A stretch of 64,000 bases of DNA from Pedobacter antarcticus (GTDB taxonomy: Bacteria; Bacteroidota; Bacteroidia; Sphingobacteriales; Sphingobacteriaceae): assembly GCF_900112985.1 (NCBI RefSeq), contig NZ_FONS01000007.1, positions 106,695 through 170,694 of the forward strand, given 5' to 3'. A program made the translations under genes and the position numbers. The notes under the pieces were generated by a model, which did no database searches, was not told the DNA's origin, and saw nothing but the letters and a program-made list of their open reading frames with translations. Numbering within the stretch: position 1 is the stretch's first letter; the number at the start of each line of letters is the position of its first letter. Below are positions 1 to 10,107 of the stretch, piece after piece.

Positions 1-2
1 AT

Positions 3-1598
3 AATTTGCTGAGTTATAAGTTCGATCTTAAAAAAGATCATCATTTCGAAGCAATGCTGGGAACTTCTACCTACCGTGCGGATGGTTCTACTTTGTTTGG
101 CACGAATACTAACCTGATTTTTGAAGATCTTGATCATGCCTGGTTAAGTAACGCGACTAATAAGCAAGTAGCCGGTATTTCGATTGGCGGTGCACCGTAT
201 GATGCAGATCGCAGGCTGTCGTATTTTGGCAGGTTAAATTATAGCTATAAGGACAAATATTTGCTGAACGCAACTTTCCGGGCTGATGGTTCTTCCCGTT
301 TTTCTTCACAGAATCGCTGGGGTTATTTCCCGTCGGTCTCTGCAGGATGGGTGGTAACCAGCGAGTCGTTCATGGCTGGCACACAAGATTGGCTGGACTT
401 CCTGAAAATCAGAGCCAGTTGGGGACAGGTAGGTAACCAGAGCATCGCTGCATTCCAGTATCTTGCTCCGATCTCTTTAGCCAATACTAACTATACGTTT
501 GGAAATGAAGAAGGGGTACTCACGCCAGGGGCATATCCGAGCCGACTGAGTAATGCCGCATTAAAATGGGAGACTTCAGAACAAACCAACTTTGGCTTTG
601 ATGCGAACTTTTTGAAGGGCAAATTTACCGTCAATTTTGACTGGTATAAAAAATCGACCAAAGACTGGTTAATCTCTGCACCTATCTTGGCCACTGCCGG
701 TGCTGATGCGCCTTTTATAAACGGGGGTAATGTAACTAATTCGGGTATCGAGTTAGCTCTTGCTTATAAAAACAGAATAGGTGAATTTAATTATGCTGTG
801 GGTGTTAACGGCGCATATAATAAAAACAAGGTGGGTAATATTCCGACTGCAGATGGTATCGTTCATGGTGCTATTAACCAGTTGTTTGATAATTCTCAGG
901 AGTTTTACAGGGCCCAGAGTGGTTTTCCAATCGGTTATTTCTGGGGTCTGAAAACTGCCGGAATCTTCCAGACCGAAAACGAAGTTAATGCTTACCGTAA
1001 TACAGATGGTAAATTAATTCAACCGGCTGCCGCACCAGGTGACGTGAGATATGTAGATGTGAACGGTGATGGTGTGATTGATAATCTTGACCGGACGCAA
1101 ATTGGTAACCCAAATCCGGATTATACTTTTGGTATTACCCTTTCGGGTGATTATAAAGGTTTCGATTTCTCTATCGTAGCATCGGGTGTTGCCGGGAATG
1201 AAATTGTTCAGTCGTACCGTAATCAGGCAAATCCATTAGGTAACTACACCACAAGAATTCTGGATAGATGGCATGGTGAAGGATCTTCTAATACGATGCC
1301 CCGCGTGACTTCTGATAATAGAAACTGGACTAATTTTTCTGATTTATATATCCAGAAAGGTGATTATCTGCGGATTAGTAACGTAACTGTAGGTTATGAT
1401 TTTGGGAAGGTATTCAAAAAGAGTTACCTGAAACAGGTGCGTATTTATGCAGCTGCACTTAATCTATACACATTTACTAAGTATGATGGTATGGACCCTG
1501 AAATTGGTTACGGCACAGAGGGTTTTGCTTCTGGTATTGATCTGGGATACTACCCAAGACCAAGAACGTTTATGTTGGGTGCTAATCTGAGATTTTAA
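3..1598 (+). CDS. SusC/RagA-family TonB-linked outer membrane receptor, C-terminal part
   Basis: The reading frame is already open at the window edge, so only the C-terminal 530 or so residues of a roughly 1000-residue protein are present. What is visible is the beta-barrel of a SusC-type receptor: repeated aromatic strands such as YFGRLNYSYKDKYLLNATFR, RADGSSRF and SWGQVGNQS, the internal DVNGDGVID segment typical of SusC barrels, and a C-terminus ending in an aromatic residue (GANLRF) as expected for BAM-dependent insertion. SusC proteins form the energised outer-membrane channel that imports oligosaccharides captured by SusD. A SusD gene follows after 24 bp, so the two form a standard pair. 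The substrate cannot be read from the sequence. Confidence 0.93.
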   Translation, partial: NLLSYKFDLKKDHHFEAMLGTSTYRADGSTLFGTNTNLIFEDLDHAWLSNATNKQVAGISIGGAPYDADRRLSYFGRLNYSYKDKYLLNATFRADGSSRFSSQNRWGYFPSVSAGWVVTSESFMAGTQDWLDFLKIRASWGQVGNQSIAAFQYLAPISLANTNYTFGNEEGVLTPGAYPSRLSNAALKWETSEQTNFGFDANFLKGKFTVNFDWYKKSTKDWLISAPILATAGADAPFINGGNVTNSGIELALAYKNRIGEFNYAVGVNGAYNKNKVGNIPTADGIVHGAINQLFDNSQEFYRAQSGFPIGYFWGLKTAGIFQTENEVNAYRNTDGKLIQPAAAPGDVRYVDVNGDGVIDNLDRTQIGNPNPDYTFGITLSGDYKGFDFSIVASGVAGNEIVQSYRNQANPLGNYTTRILDRWHGEGSSNTMPRVTSDNRNWTNFSDLYIQKGDYLRISNVTVGYDFGKVFKKSYLKQVRIYAAALNLYTFTKYDGMDPEIGYGTEGFASGIDLGYYPRPRTFMLGANLRF

Positions 1599-1622
1599 TC
1601 TAAAAATAAAAATTATAAGCTG

Positions 1623-3221
1623 ATGAAAACGAAAGCTATAAAAATATATACATTGACAATCTTCCTGTTTGCGATGGGAAGTTGCAAAAAAGGTTTTCTG
1701 GATACCGAACCAATTACAACGGTAACGGATGAAAATTTTTATAAAACACCTAAAGATGCTTTTGCAGCACTGGTTGGATGTTATGATGGTCTTCAAGTAG
1801 TGTGGTCGGAAGGTGTTGCACTGCCCGTGGCAGCTGAGGTGATGTCCGATAATACGTTTGGTGGAACCGGGAATTCTGATGGTCTGGGTTATCAGATGAT
1901 TGATGAATTTGACAAATCCAGATCACCTTCTGATCAGAACTTATATGAGCGGAACTGGATCTTATATTATAAAGCACTTTACCGCTGTAATGTCCTGCTT
2001 AGCAAAATGGATCAGATTGCCTGGGGGAGTGATCCGCAATTGCGTAAAACGTACGAATCTGAAACGCGTTTTTTACGCGCCTACCTGTTATTTGATATGG
2101 TTAGATTATGGGGGAATATTCCGCTGCTGACTGTGCCTACTGCAGAAAATGTTCCGCAGGCATCGCCGGATGAAGTTTACCAGGTAATTGCTTCAGACTT
2201 GAAATTTGCAGCGGAAAATATGCAAAGTATCCCTTACGCTGCTCAAGCGGTGAAAGATCATGGTCGTGTAACTAAATATGCTGCAGAGGCATTGCTAGGT
2301 AGGGTTTTCTTGTTTTATACTGGTTATTATAACAAACCTGATCTGGTTGGGCAAGTGAATAAATCTCAGGCTTTGAGTTATCTGGAGGATGTAATTACTG
2401 CGGGGGGATATGGCCTGGTAGAAGATTTTGCCCATTTGTGGCCTGCTGCATCTGTAGCAGATTTCGCAGGAGAGGGTAATAAAGAAACAATATTCAGTAT
2501 CAGATATACCTATACAAGCGATTACAATGGAAATACCGATGGGAACCACTGGATGATTATGACTGGTATCCGTGAGCAGGCAATTTATCCCTATGGTAAT
2601 GGTTGGGGTGCGGAAACAGTAAATCCTAAATTATGGAATAGTTATGCCGCGGCCGATACCCGTAAAGTTGCGTCGATAATCTCCATTGTTGATGAGAAAT
2701 TGAATTTTACGAATCAGGCGGGGCAAAGGGAATATACCGGCTATTATGCGAAAAAATATAGTCCTATGATTGGGGAAGACGGCAAACCATTACCGGAATC
2801 TTTCGGTAATAATTTGTTTCAGATCGGTCAGTTTCAGGATTATGTATCTATCCGCTATGCAGATGTATTGTTAATGGCAGCTGAATTAGGCAGCCCGAAC
2901 GCACAAACCTATTTTAATACAGTCAGACAGAGAGCTTTGCAGGGTGGATTTACACCTTTAGTAATATCTCCTGAAAATATTGTCAGGGAACGTCGTCTGG
3001 AATTCGCCTTTGAAGGTATTCGCTACTATGATTTACTCAGACTGGGCGTTAGCCGTGCGGCACAGGAAATTGCAGAAACGACAACAGTACTGAATGGTGG
3101 AAAGTCTGCACAGAAATCTATTAATGCAGGTAATATCATCCTTACTCAGGGCTTACAGCAGATTCCATATACACAGATTACGCTGTCTAACGGAACACTT
3201 AAACAAAATAATGGCTGGTAA
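1623..3221 (+). CDS. SusD/RagB-family nutrient-binding outer membrane lipoprotein
   Basis: This 532-residue protein begins with a lipoprotein signal peptide whose lipobox cysteine lies in MGSCKKGFLD, the usual SusD N-terminus. The N-terminal FLDTEP segment, the alpha-helical TPR-like region with the RAYLLFDMVRLWGNIPLL segment, and the C-terminal RRLEFAFEGIRYYDLLRLG segment are hallmark SusD features. SusD forms the surface-exposed lid over the SusC barrel and binds the glycan before import. It sits 24 bp downstream of the SusC gene and 16 bp upstream of another lipoprotein gene, so all are probably one transcript. Confidence 0.95.
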   Translation: MKTKAIKIYTLTIFLFAMGSCKKGFLDTEPITTVTDENFYKTPKDAFAALVGCYDGLQVVWSEGVALPVAAEVMSDNTFGGTGNSDGLGYQMIDEFDKSRSPSDQNLYERNWILYYKALYRCNVLLSKMDQIAWGSDPQLRKTYESETRFLRAYLLFDMVRLWGNIPLLTVPTAENVPQASPDEVYQVIASDLKFAAENMQSIPYAAQAVKDHGRVTKYAAEALLGRVFLFYTGYYNKPDLVGQVNKSQALSYLEDVITAGGYGLVEDFAHLWPAASVADFAGEGNKETIFSIRYTYTSDYNGNTDGNHWMIMTGIREQAIYPYGNGWGAETVNPKLWNSYAAADTRKVASIISIVDEKLNFTNQAGQREYTGYYAKKYSPMIGEDGKPLPESFGNNLFQIGQFQDYVSIRYADVLLMAAELGSPNAQTYFNTVRQRALQGGFTPLVISPENIVRERRLEFAFEGIRYYDLLRLGVSRAAQEIAETTTVLNGGKSAQKSINAGNIILTQGLQQIPYTQITLSNGTLKQNNGW

Positions 3222-3237
3222 TTATAACCTTATTCTA

Positions 3238-4644
3238 ATGAAATTATATAGAAAATTAGCGGGGCTTTTAATGCTTCCACTGCTGTTTGCAGCTTGTAAG
3301 AAAGATGAGCACAGCATCGGCCGGGTGCTCGATAAGTCAGAAATCAGATATTCAGTTGACCAGGATCTTAAAGCAGATGACGGTGGTAATACTGTAATTC
3401 TGAAAAATATGACACCTGGAACAATTTCCATGTGGGATTACGGTACCGGTACCTCAACGAGAATGACTGATACGGTTAAATTCGCTTTCGCGGGTGACTA
3501 CGTAATTAAATTTTCGGCTGTATCTGGTGGTTCGGTAGTTCAGATGGATTCGATAGTGGTCAAAGTAACCAAAGACAATTTTAATTATGTTAATGATCCT
3601 TTATGGACTGCTTTAACAGGTGGTGTAGGGCACGAAAAGGAGTGGGTTCTGGACACTGATGGTAAATTTTTTGGTGGCCCTTTATACTATTACGGTGTAA
3701 ATAATGGCTGGTTAAAAAGCGGTGGTGAATGGGATGGTGGTGCTACCGGTTGTTATGGTGGTGATTGCTGGACCTGGGCTGTAGGCACGGCCGATGTCTA
3801 TCCGAATCATATGTCAAGGGGAGATTATGGCTCAATGACCTTCAGTTTGAAAAATACAGCAAGCTTCAAAGCAGTTAAGCCTATGGAAGGTGGTGTCACG
3901 CAGAATGGTACCTATGCTTTGAACGTGAACAGTAAAATGCTGACCATTAATAACGCATCTATCCTGCGCGGATATAAAAATGAGAAAAATGGTTTGAAAG
4001 GTATTTCAAACTGGACCAATTATACCATTCTTTCTCTGGATGAAAATAGTATGCAGCTAGGCGTTATCCGTGATGCAGATGTAGATGGAGAAGGGAAAGC
4101 AATGCTGGTATATAATTTCGTGACTAAGTCTTTTATCGACAGTTATGTGCCGCCTGAAACGGGACCAGATCAGGGTTTTGACCCCACTTTTAAAGCTGGT
4201 GAACTATTGAAAATGCTGACTGGAAATTCTTCCGGAAGGATTTGGAAATTGGATGCTGCCGGTAACCCTATTGACTGGATTGCCAAGGGTAAGGGCTGGA
4301 CTAAATCTCATGCCGATTCAAGAGATTGGGGCTGGAATGACTCCTGGGATGCAGTAGCGAATAATTCCTGGATTTTGTTCAATAATATTGGTGGACAACA
4401 GTATACCAGAAATCAGAATGGCGCCATTACCACCGGTACTTTTACGGTTAATGAACAGACAAATGAAGTGACATTAAAGGGTAATACGCTGGTGCAGAAT
4501 CCAGATAATTGGATGAGCCCGGCATCTCCAACGTTTAAAGTTGTCAAAGCATTTCCAGGGGCTGTAGAAACTAAGGGTATCTGGTTTGGAACTTCTTACG
4601 ATGCAGCGAAAGATGAATGGTTCGCTTTCCATTATGTTTTATAA
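3238..4644 (+). CDS. Surface lipoprotein with PKD-like domain, putative glycan-binding protein
   Basis: An in-frame start exists further upstream at 3094, but the ATG at 3238 is preferred because it gives a clean lipoprotein signal (LLMLPLLFAACKKDEHS) and does not overlap the SusD gene; the product is then 468 residues. Residues about 35-110 resemble a PKD/Ig-like fold (MTPGTISMWDYGTG followed by FAFAGDYVIKFSAVS). The rest is rich in Trp, Gly and Asn (for example DWGWNDSWDAVANNSW), as in carbohydrate-binding beta-sandwiches. By position after SusC and SusD it probably plays the SusE/SusF role of a non-catalytic surface glycan-binding protein. No catalytic motif is recognised. Confidence 0.75.
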   Translation: MKLYRKLAGLLMLPLLFAACKKDEHSIGRVLDKSEIRYSVDQDLKADDGGNTVILKNMTPGTISMWDYGTGTSTRMTDTVKFAFAGDYVIKFSAVSGGSVVQMDSIVVKVTKDNFNYVNDPLWTALTGGVGHEKEWVLDTDGKFFGGPLYYYGVNNGWLKSGGEWDGGATGCYGGDCWTWAVGTADVYPNHMSRGDYGSMTFSLKNTASFKAVKPMEGGVTQNGTYALNVNSKMLTINNASILRGYKNEKNGLKGISNWTNYTILSLDENSMQLGVIRDADVDGEGKAMLVYNFVTKSFIDSYVPPETGPDQGFDPTFKAGELLKMLTGNSSGRIWKLDAAGNPIDWIAKGKGWTKSHADSRDWGWNDSWDAVANNSWILFNNIGGQQYTRNQNGAITTGTFTVNEQTNEVTLKGNTLVQNPDNWMSPASPTFKVVKAFPGAVETKGIWFGTSYDAAKDEWFAFHYVL

Positions 4645-4665
4645 TTAAAATGAATGTTTGTGTTT

Positions 4666-4693
4666 AATGACCAGGGGCTTGCCCCTGGTCATT
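4666..4693. promoter_or_regulatory. 13-bp perfect hairpin between lipoprotein and GH2 genes
   Basis: The arms AATGACCAGGGGC and GCCCCTGGTCATT are separated by two bases. No T-tract follows, so this is not a classical intrinsic terminator. It ends 17 bp before the GTG start of the GH2 gene. It may attenuate, stabilise or process the polycistronic mRNA. Confidence 0.6.
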
Positions 4694-4710
4694 AGCAATA
4701 AAAGGCTATA

Positions 4711-7134
4711 GTGAAAATATATTTTAGCATATTACTCCTTTTTGTATTGAGTACATTCAGTATGAATTTGGCGGGACAGGATAACAGTCGTACAATCGAA
4801 AATTTTAATGCGGACTGGAAGTTTTTTAAAGGTGATGTACCTTCTGCGTCAAATATCGGTTTTAAAGATTCAGACTGGAGAAAACTGGATTTACCTCATG
4901 ACTCGAGTATTGAAGGCAACTTTAGTAATTCGCATCCTGCCACCGTCGGAGGTGGGGCACTCCCTGGAGGAACAGGGTGGTACAGGAAGACTTTTAAAAT
5001 ACCACGGTCGGCTGTTAACCGTCTGGTTTCCATTTTATTCGATGGTGTTTACCGGAATAGTGAAGTCTGGATAAACGGACATTATTTAGGTAAGAGGCCA
5101 AATGGTTATATTTCTTTTGAATATGATCTCACTCCTTATCTAAAGTTGGGTAGTGAGAATTGCATCGCGGTTCGCGTTGACAATAGTCAGCAACCTAATG
5201 CCCGTTGGTATACAGGATCTGGAATTTATCGGGATGTTAAATTGCTAATCACTAATCCGCTGCATATTGTGAATTCAGGGACATTCGTCTCCACTCCTGT
5301 AGTAGATAAAGGTCTGGCTAAAATCAGAATGGAAGCAGTTATCGCAAACAATTTGAAAAGCAGGAAGATAAATCTAAGGCATCAGATTATTGACGCTGAG
5401 GGCAGGGTTATGCTAGAAAAGATTTCCCCGCTAACTGTCACTGGTAAGCGTACCAATTCTGTTGTAAATATGGAACTGCCAAACCCCAGACTCTGGTCTG
5501 ATATCGATCCTTATTTATATAAAATAAGAACCAGCCTGATAGAAAAAGGGAAAATTGTGGACGATTATGAAACGCCGCTAGGTATACGTAGTTTCAGTTT
5601 TGAGGCAAAAAATGGTTTCATTCTAAATGGTAAAAATATAAAAATCAAAGGTGTTTGTAATCACCACGATCTGGGCGCACTAGGTACTGCTTTTAACCTG
5701 CGTGCCGCAGAACGCCAGCTGGAGATTTTAAAAGCTATGGGTTGCAATGGATTGCGGACTGCTCATAACCCGCCTGCAGCAGCGCTGCTTGACCTTTGCG
5801 ACAGGATGGGCTTTATTGTAATGAACGAATCTTTCGACATGTGGGAGAAAAAGAAATCAGATTTTGATTACCATCTTGATTTCGGACAATGGCATAAGAA
5901 AGATCTGGAGGATCAGGTGCTGCGTGACCGTAATCATCCTTCTGTATTTATTTGGAGCGTCGGAAATGAGATTCAGGAGCAATGGGGTACAGGTGCTGAT
6001 ACATTAGGAAGGGTATGGGCCAGAAAACTGGTGAAAATAGTAAAAGACCTCGACCCTACCAGACCGGTAACTACTGCAAATAACGATGTAAACAGTTACA
6101 ATAATCTGATCAGTTCCGGAGCAATGGATTTGATTGGCTATAATTATAATCATAAATCATGGGATGATTTTACAAATGCCCATCCCGGTCAGAAGCTCAT
6201 TGCAACCGAAACGACTTCTGCCTTACAGACCAGGGGACATTATGATGCACCTGCAGATAGTATGCGCATCTGGCCGACCGCCTGGGATAAACCTTTACTA
6301 ACCGGAAATGCAGATTTTAGCTGCTCCGCCTACGATAATTGCTACACGCCCTGGGGTTCTTCACATGAAGAAACACTAAAGGCTTTTTACCGTAATCCTG
6401 CAGTTTCGGGAATGTATGTCTGGACTGGTTTCGATTATTTAGGAGAGCCAACCCCTTATACATGGCCGGCAAGAAGTTCGTATTTCGGAATAATCGACCT
6501 TGCAGGTTTTCCGAAAGATGTTTATTATTTGTACCAAAGTGTATGGACCGATTTACCGGTATTACATTTATTGCCACACTGGAACTGGTCTTCGGGAAAA
6601 GAAGTGGATGTTATAGCCTATTACAGTCAGGCAGACGAAGTGGAACTTTATCTGAATGGTGTCTCCAAAGGAGTACGCAGAAAGGATGGAGAAGAACTCA
6701 AAGTTTCCTGGAAGGTTTTATATCAACCAGGAACTCTAAAAGTGGTATCGCGTAAGAATGGGAAGATCATTCTGGAAAGAAATGTATCTACTGCGGGGCC
6801 GGCGGCGAAACTTGAGCTAATTGCCGATAGAGGGGTATTAGATGCGAATGGCGAAGATTTGTCGTTTGTGACGATTCGTGTTCTGGATTCTCAGGGAAAT
6901 CTGGTTCCTGATGCAGCACAAGCTATACGGATATCGGTAGAGGGCGCAGGCAGGCTCGTGGCTACAGATAACGGTAGTCCTGTTAGTCATGAGTCTTTTC
7001 AGTCTGATATCCGTAAGGCTTTTAACGGACTTGCGATGGCAATTGTCCGAACTTACCAGGTCCAGGGGGAGATTGTAATTCAGGCTTTTAGTGAAGGTCT
7101 TGGCTCTGCAGAGATCAGGTTACAGTCTAAGTAA
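4711..7134 (+). CDS. Glycoside hydrolase family 2 protein (beta-galactosidase-like)
   Basis: The 807-residue protein starts at a GTG and has a signal peptide (VKIYFSILLLFVLSTFSMNLAGQ). The order is a GH2 sugar-binding domain (about 30-180, with GGTGWYRKTF and DGVYRNSEVWING), an Ig-like domain, and a TIM barrel from about residue 300. In the barrel GNE (E420) is the predicted acid/base and the Glu in ATETTS (E500) the predicted nucleophile. C-terminal Ig-like regions match the DUF4982 and GH2 C5-type modules. GH2 enzymes act on beta-galactosides, glucuronides or mannosides; this architecture is commonest in beta-galactosidase-like enzymes. Its place after SusC/SusD suggests it processes the glycan imported by that pair. 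The precise substrate is uncertain. Confidence 0.9.
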   Translation: MKIYFSILLLFVLSTFSMNLAGQDNSRTIENFNADWKFFKGDVPSASNIGFKDSDWRKLDLPHDSSIEGNFSNSHPATVGGGALPGGTGWYRKTFKIPRSAVNRLVSILFDGVYRNSEVWINGHYLGKRPNGYISFEYDLTPYLKLGSENCIAVRVDNSQQPNARWYTGSGIYRDVKLLITNPLHIVNSGTFVSTPVVDKGLAKIRMEAVIANNLKSRKINLRHQIIDAEGRVMLEKISPLTVTGKRTNSVVNMELPNPRLWSDIDPYLYKIRTSLIEKGKIVDDYETPLGIRSFSFEAKNGFILNGKNIKIKGVCNHHDLGALGTAFNLRAAERQLEILKAMGCNGLRTAHNPPAAALLDLCDRMGFIVMNESFDMWEKKKSDFDYHLDFGQWHKKDLEDQVLRDRNHPSVFIWSVGNEIQEQWGTGADTLGRVWARKLVKIVKDLDPTRPVTTANNDVNSYNNLISSGAMDLIGYNYNHKSWDDFTNAHPGQKLIATETTSALQTRGHYDAPADSMRIWPTAWDKPLLTGNADFSCSAYDNCYTPWGSSHEETLKAFYRNPAVSGMYVWTGFDYLGEPTPYTWPARSSYFGIIDLAGFPKDVYYLYQSVWTDLPVLHLLPHWNWSSGKEVDVIAYYSQADEVELYLNGVSKGVRRKDGEELKVSWKVLYQPGTLKVVSRKNGKIILERNVSTAGPAAKLELIADRGVLDANGEDLSFVTIRVLDSQGNLVPDAAQAIRISVEGAGRLVATDNGSPVSHESFQSDIRKAFNGLAMAIVRTYQVQGEIVIQAFSEGLGSAEIRLQSK

Positions 7135-7248
7135 ATGATCACTACAGGAAGTTTAAATGTGCTGCAATTTGCGTGAAATCAAACTTTTGAAAATCTGGTT
7201 TGTTAATTCACACAGGTTGTTTTAAGCATCCTGTTAACAGCGTTAAAG

Positions 7249-7770
7249 ATGGAAATGCAAGGAGATCAAACAGGATTGCAGCTATTTTATAACAAATGTC
7301 TGCAAGACCTTAAATACGGAGAAAAGAGAGTGGTACAGTGTGCCACTGCATTATCTATGGCTGCCTATACGGAGCCTTTACAACGGCAATTGCTTTTTCA
7401 GGCAGCAGCAGCTGAAAAGCACGCGGTACGTTTAGAGCTGATATTTGATATTTTGCAGATGCCCGAGGCTGAGGGAAAGTGCCAGGTAATCGAAATATTG
7501 ACAGAGAAGGCAGGGGAGCTTGTAAAAAGTATGGAGACGGGGACCGCATTAAGGGATGCGGCTATTATATATGCTACACAGTTAATTTCACACTATAAAA
7601 TAGCCAGCTATTCCAATATGATAGGATTGCTTCAGGAAAGTATGCCAAAACAGGTTCTTGATCTGCTGAAGTTTAATCTTGACGAGGAGCAGGAATTTGA
7701 CCGTGTTATTTCTACCCTTGCCAGTGAAGTGATTCATCCGGCAGCTAATCGTGAATCTCGCGGGATTTAA
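7249..7770 (+). CDS. DUF892 (YciE/YciF-type) ferritin-like protein
   Basis: This soluble 173-residue helical protein has the DUF892 signature of an LQLFYNKCLQDLKYGEKRVV-like first helix, a HAVRLELIF helix and a C-terminal segment with the NLDEEQEFDRVISTLASEVI pattern. The family adopts a ferritin-like four-helix bundle and is linked to stress responses in enterobacteria (YciE/YciF); its biochemical activity is not settled. It stands alone on its strand with more than 100 bp of spacer on either side. Function here is by family only. Confidence 0.8.
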   Translation: MEMQGDQTGLQLFYNKCLQDLKYGEKRVVQCATALSMAAYTEPLQRQLLFQAAAAEKHAVRLELIFDILQMPEAEGKCQVIEILTEKAGELVKSMETGTALRDAAIIYATQLISHYKIASYSNMIGLLQESMPKQVLDLLKFNLDEEQEFDRVISTLASEVIHPAANRESRGI

Positions 7771-7993
7771 AATATCAATATCGTCTGATCAGTTTCATTA
7801 GCGTTATCCAGGAAATTCGGGTAATTATAGTTTCGTCTGAATTTATTTGTAAATTGTGTCATTAATTAAGTGATACCGACCTCATAAAGCTTTGCACAAC
7901 CTATGCTGATAAGCTTTTGTAAACCCGGTATGCTATAAAAAAATCCTGGTGTAACCTTTATCCAGGTTACATCTAACAAAAAAAATTAAGCTA

Positions 7994-10033
7994 ATGAAAA
8001 CAAAATTATCCCTGGGTGTTCCGGTTTTAGCCGGGTCCCTATTGTTGTTTGCCGGATTTCAGGCTATAAAAACTGAGGATCCCCCAAAGTCTGGTATTAT
8101 CGTGTCCAATATGGATAAACAAGTCCGGCCTGGTAATAACTTCATGAACTATGTTAATGGAACATGGATTAAAAACACTGAAATTCCTGCCGATAAACCT
8201 GCTTACAGCGTCGGAGCCATGGTGAGTGATAAGGCGCAGGAAGATGTAAAAGCTATTATTGAAAAAGCAGCATCCGGAAAATTTGCGCCAGGTTCTGAAG
8301 AACAGAAAATCGGTGATCTATACGGTTCTTACATGAATACGGCGGCTAGGGATGCTATCGGCGTTAAACCACTGGCGGCTGATTTGAAAAAAATAAACGA
8401 TCTTAAAAATTACGATGAACTTGCTTCATATTTCGCCTATGCAAGTAAAATTGGTAATATGGTTCCCTTTAGTGTTGGTGTATCGGAGGATTTCAAAGAT
8501 CCTTCCAATTATATGTTACTAACCTGGCAGGGTGGACTGGGATTACCGGAACGAGAATACTACTTTAAAACAGACGAGAAGTCAAAGGAGATCCGTACCA
8601 AATATGTGATCCATATTGAAAAAATGCTGACTCTTGCGGGAATTTCCGGAGGAAAAGTTAAAGCGAGTGAAATTATGGCTTTGGAGACTTTACTGGCTTC
8701 CAAGCAAATGAAAAAAGAAGAGACCAGAAATATTGCCGGCCTTTACAACAAATATGGTGTCAGCCAATTAAAAACTCTTATGCCCGACTTCAACTGGACA
8801 GCCTTGCTGACAGAAGCTGGTATTAAGAAACCTGACAGTCTTGTTATTGCGCAGGTACAGTACACTAAAGACCTGAATGCAATTATTAAAGAGACACCTA
8901 TCAGTACCTGGAAAACTTACTTGCAATGGAGTCTCGTTAACGGCGCTGCATCTGCTCTGAATACAGCCCTGGATGTTGAAAATTTTAATTTTAACGGAAC
9001 GATTTTAAATGGGGTACCGCAACAACGTCCGCAATGGCGCAGGGCCGTTGGTGTAGTCAATGGGTCCTTAGGTGAAATGGTAGGTAAACTTTATGTGGAG
9101 CAACACTTCTCACCTGCGGCCAAAGCAAGAATGCTGGAACTGGTAGGCAATTTATTAAAAGCCTACGAACAAAGTATCAAGGGTTTGGATTGGATGAGTG
9201 AAACGACAAAACAGGAAGCGCTTAAAAAAATAAGCAAGTTCACACCTAAGATCGGATACCCTGATAAATGGAGAGATTACAGTACCTTAAAGATTGTTAA
9301 GGACGATTTATATGGGAATTTGACAAGATCTACTGCATTTGAATATAACAGGATGATTGCTAAATTAGGGAAGCCTGTTGACCGCTCCGAATGGGGGATG
9401 ACTCCACAAACTGTAAATGCTTATTACAACCCGCCACTGAACGAGATTGTATTTCCGGCAGCAATCCTGCAGCCTCCGTTTTTTGATATGAATGCCGATG
9501 ACGCCGTGAATTATGGTGGTATTGGTGCAGTAATCGGACATGAGATCGGTCATGGTTTTGATGACCAGGGAAGTACTTTTGATGGAGATGGTGTAATGCG
9601 TAACTGGTGGACGAAATCGGATTTGGATGAATTCAAAAAGAGAACAAACTCATTAGTTGCACAATACAATGGTTTTGAAGTCATGAAAGATCTGCATGTA
9701 AATGGAGAATTCACACTTGGAGAAAACATCGGTGATCTGGGTGGCTTAACTATCGCTTTGAAAGCATATCATGCTAGCCTTGATGGAAAAAAAGCTCCTG
9801 TACTTGATGGTTTTACTGGTGATCAGCGTGTGTTTTTAGGCTGGGGACAAGTATGGTTAAATAAATCCAGAGCTGAAGCTCTTCGTAATCAGGTTGGCAC
9901 CGATCCACACTCGCCGGCTAGGTTCCGTGTAAATGGTGTGGTAAGAAATATACCTGAGTTTTATACGGCTTTCGATGTGAAACCTGGTGATTCTTTATAT
10001 CTGGCTCCAGATAAAAGAGTGAAAATCTGGTAA
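7994..10033 (+). CDS. M13-family metallopeptidase (neprilysin/PepO-like)
   Basis: The 679-residue protein has an N-terminal signal or anchor segment (VLAGSLLLFAGF) and the two-domain layout of neprilysin-type zinc peptidases. The zinc site is complete: HEIGH at residues 516-520, with the third ligand Glu577 in GENIGDLGG. The substrate-binding NAYYNP motif and the C-terminal DPHSPARFRVNG segment are also present. M13 enzymes are exo-cytoplasmic oligopeptidases that trim small peptides; in Bacteroidota they are typically periplasmic or lipid-anchored. It is transcribed alone and ends at a bidirectional terminator shared with the convergent YceI gene. Confidence 0.95.
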   Translation: MKTKLSLGVPVLAGSLLLFAGFQAIKTEDPPKSGIIVSNMDKQVRPGNNFMNYVNGTWIKNTEIPADKPAYSVGAMVSDKAQEDVKAIIEKAASGKFAPGSEEQKIGDLYGSYMNTAARDAIGVKPLAADLKKINDLKNYDELASYFAYASKIGNMVPFSVGVSEDFKDPSNYMLLTWQGGLGLPEREYYFKTDEKSKEIRTKYVIHIEKMLTLAGISGGKVKASEIMALETLLASKQMKKEETRNIAGLYNKYGVSQLKTLMPDFNWTALLTEAGIKKPDSLVIAQVQYTKDLNAIIKETPISTWKTYLQWSLVNGAASALNTALDVENFNFNGTILNGVPQQRPQWRRAVGVVNGSLGEMVGKLYVEQHFSPAAKARMLELVGNLLKAYEQSIKGLDWMSETTKQEALKKISKFTPKIGYPDKWRDYSTLKIVKDDLYGNLTRSTAFEYNRMIAKLGKPVDRSEWGMTPQTVNAYYNPPLNEIVFPAAILQPPFFDMNADDAVNYGGIGAVIGHEIGHGFDDQGSTFDGDGVMRNWWTKSDLDEFKKRTNSLVAQYNGFEVMKDLHVNGEFTLGENIGDLGGLTIALKAYHASLDGKKAPVLDGFTGDQRVFLGWGQVWLNKSRAEALRNQVGTDPHSPARFRVNGVVRNIPEFYTAFDVKPGDSLYLAPDKRVKIW

Positions 10034-10046
10034 AATTCAGATTATT

Positions 10047-10100
10047 GAACATAAAAAATCCCGCTTTCGGATAATTCCGGAAGCGGGATTTTTTATGTTC
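10047..10100. terminator. Bidirectional intrinsic terminator
   Basis: A 20-bp perfect inverted repeat has arms GAACATAAAAAATCCCGCTT (10047-10066) and its complement (10081-10100). It forms a GC stem flanked by A-run and T-run on both strands between convergent genes, so it serves both the M13 peptidase and the YceI gene. Confidence 0.92.
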
Positions 10101-10107
10101 AATAAAA

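Noticed and set aside
3094..3237. Upstream extension of the lipoprotein frame at 3094
   Set aside because: It would overlap the SusD gene by over 100 bp and would bury the lipoprotein signal peptide.
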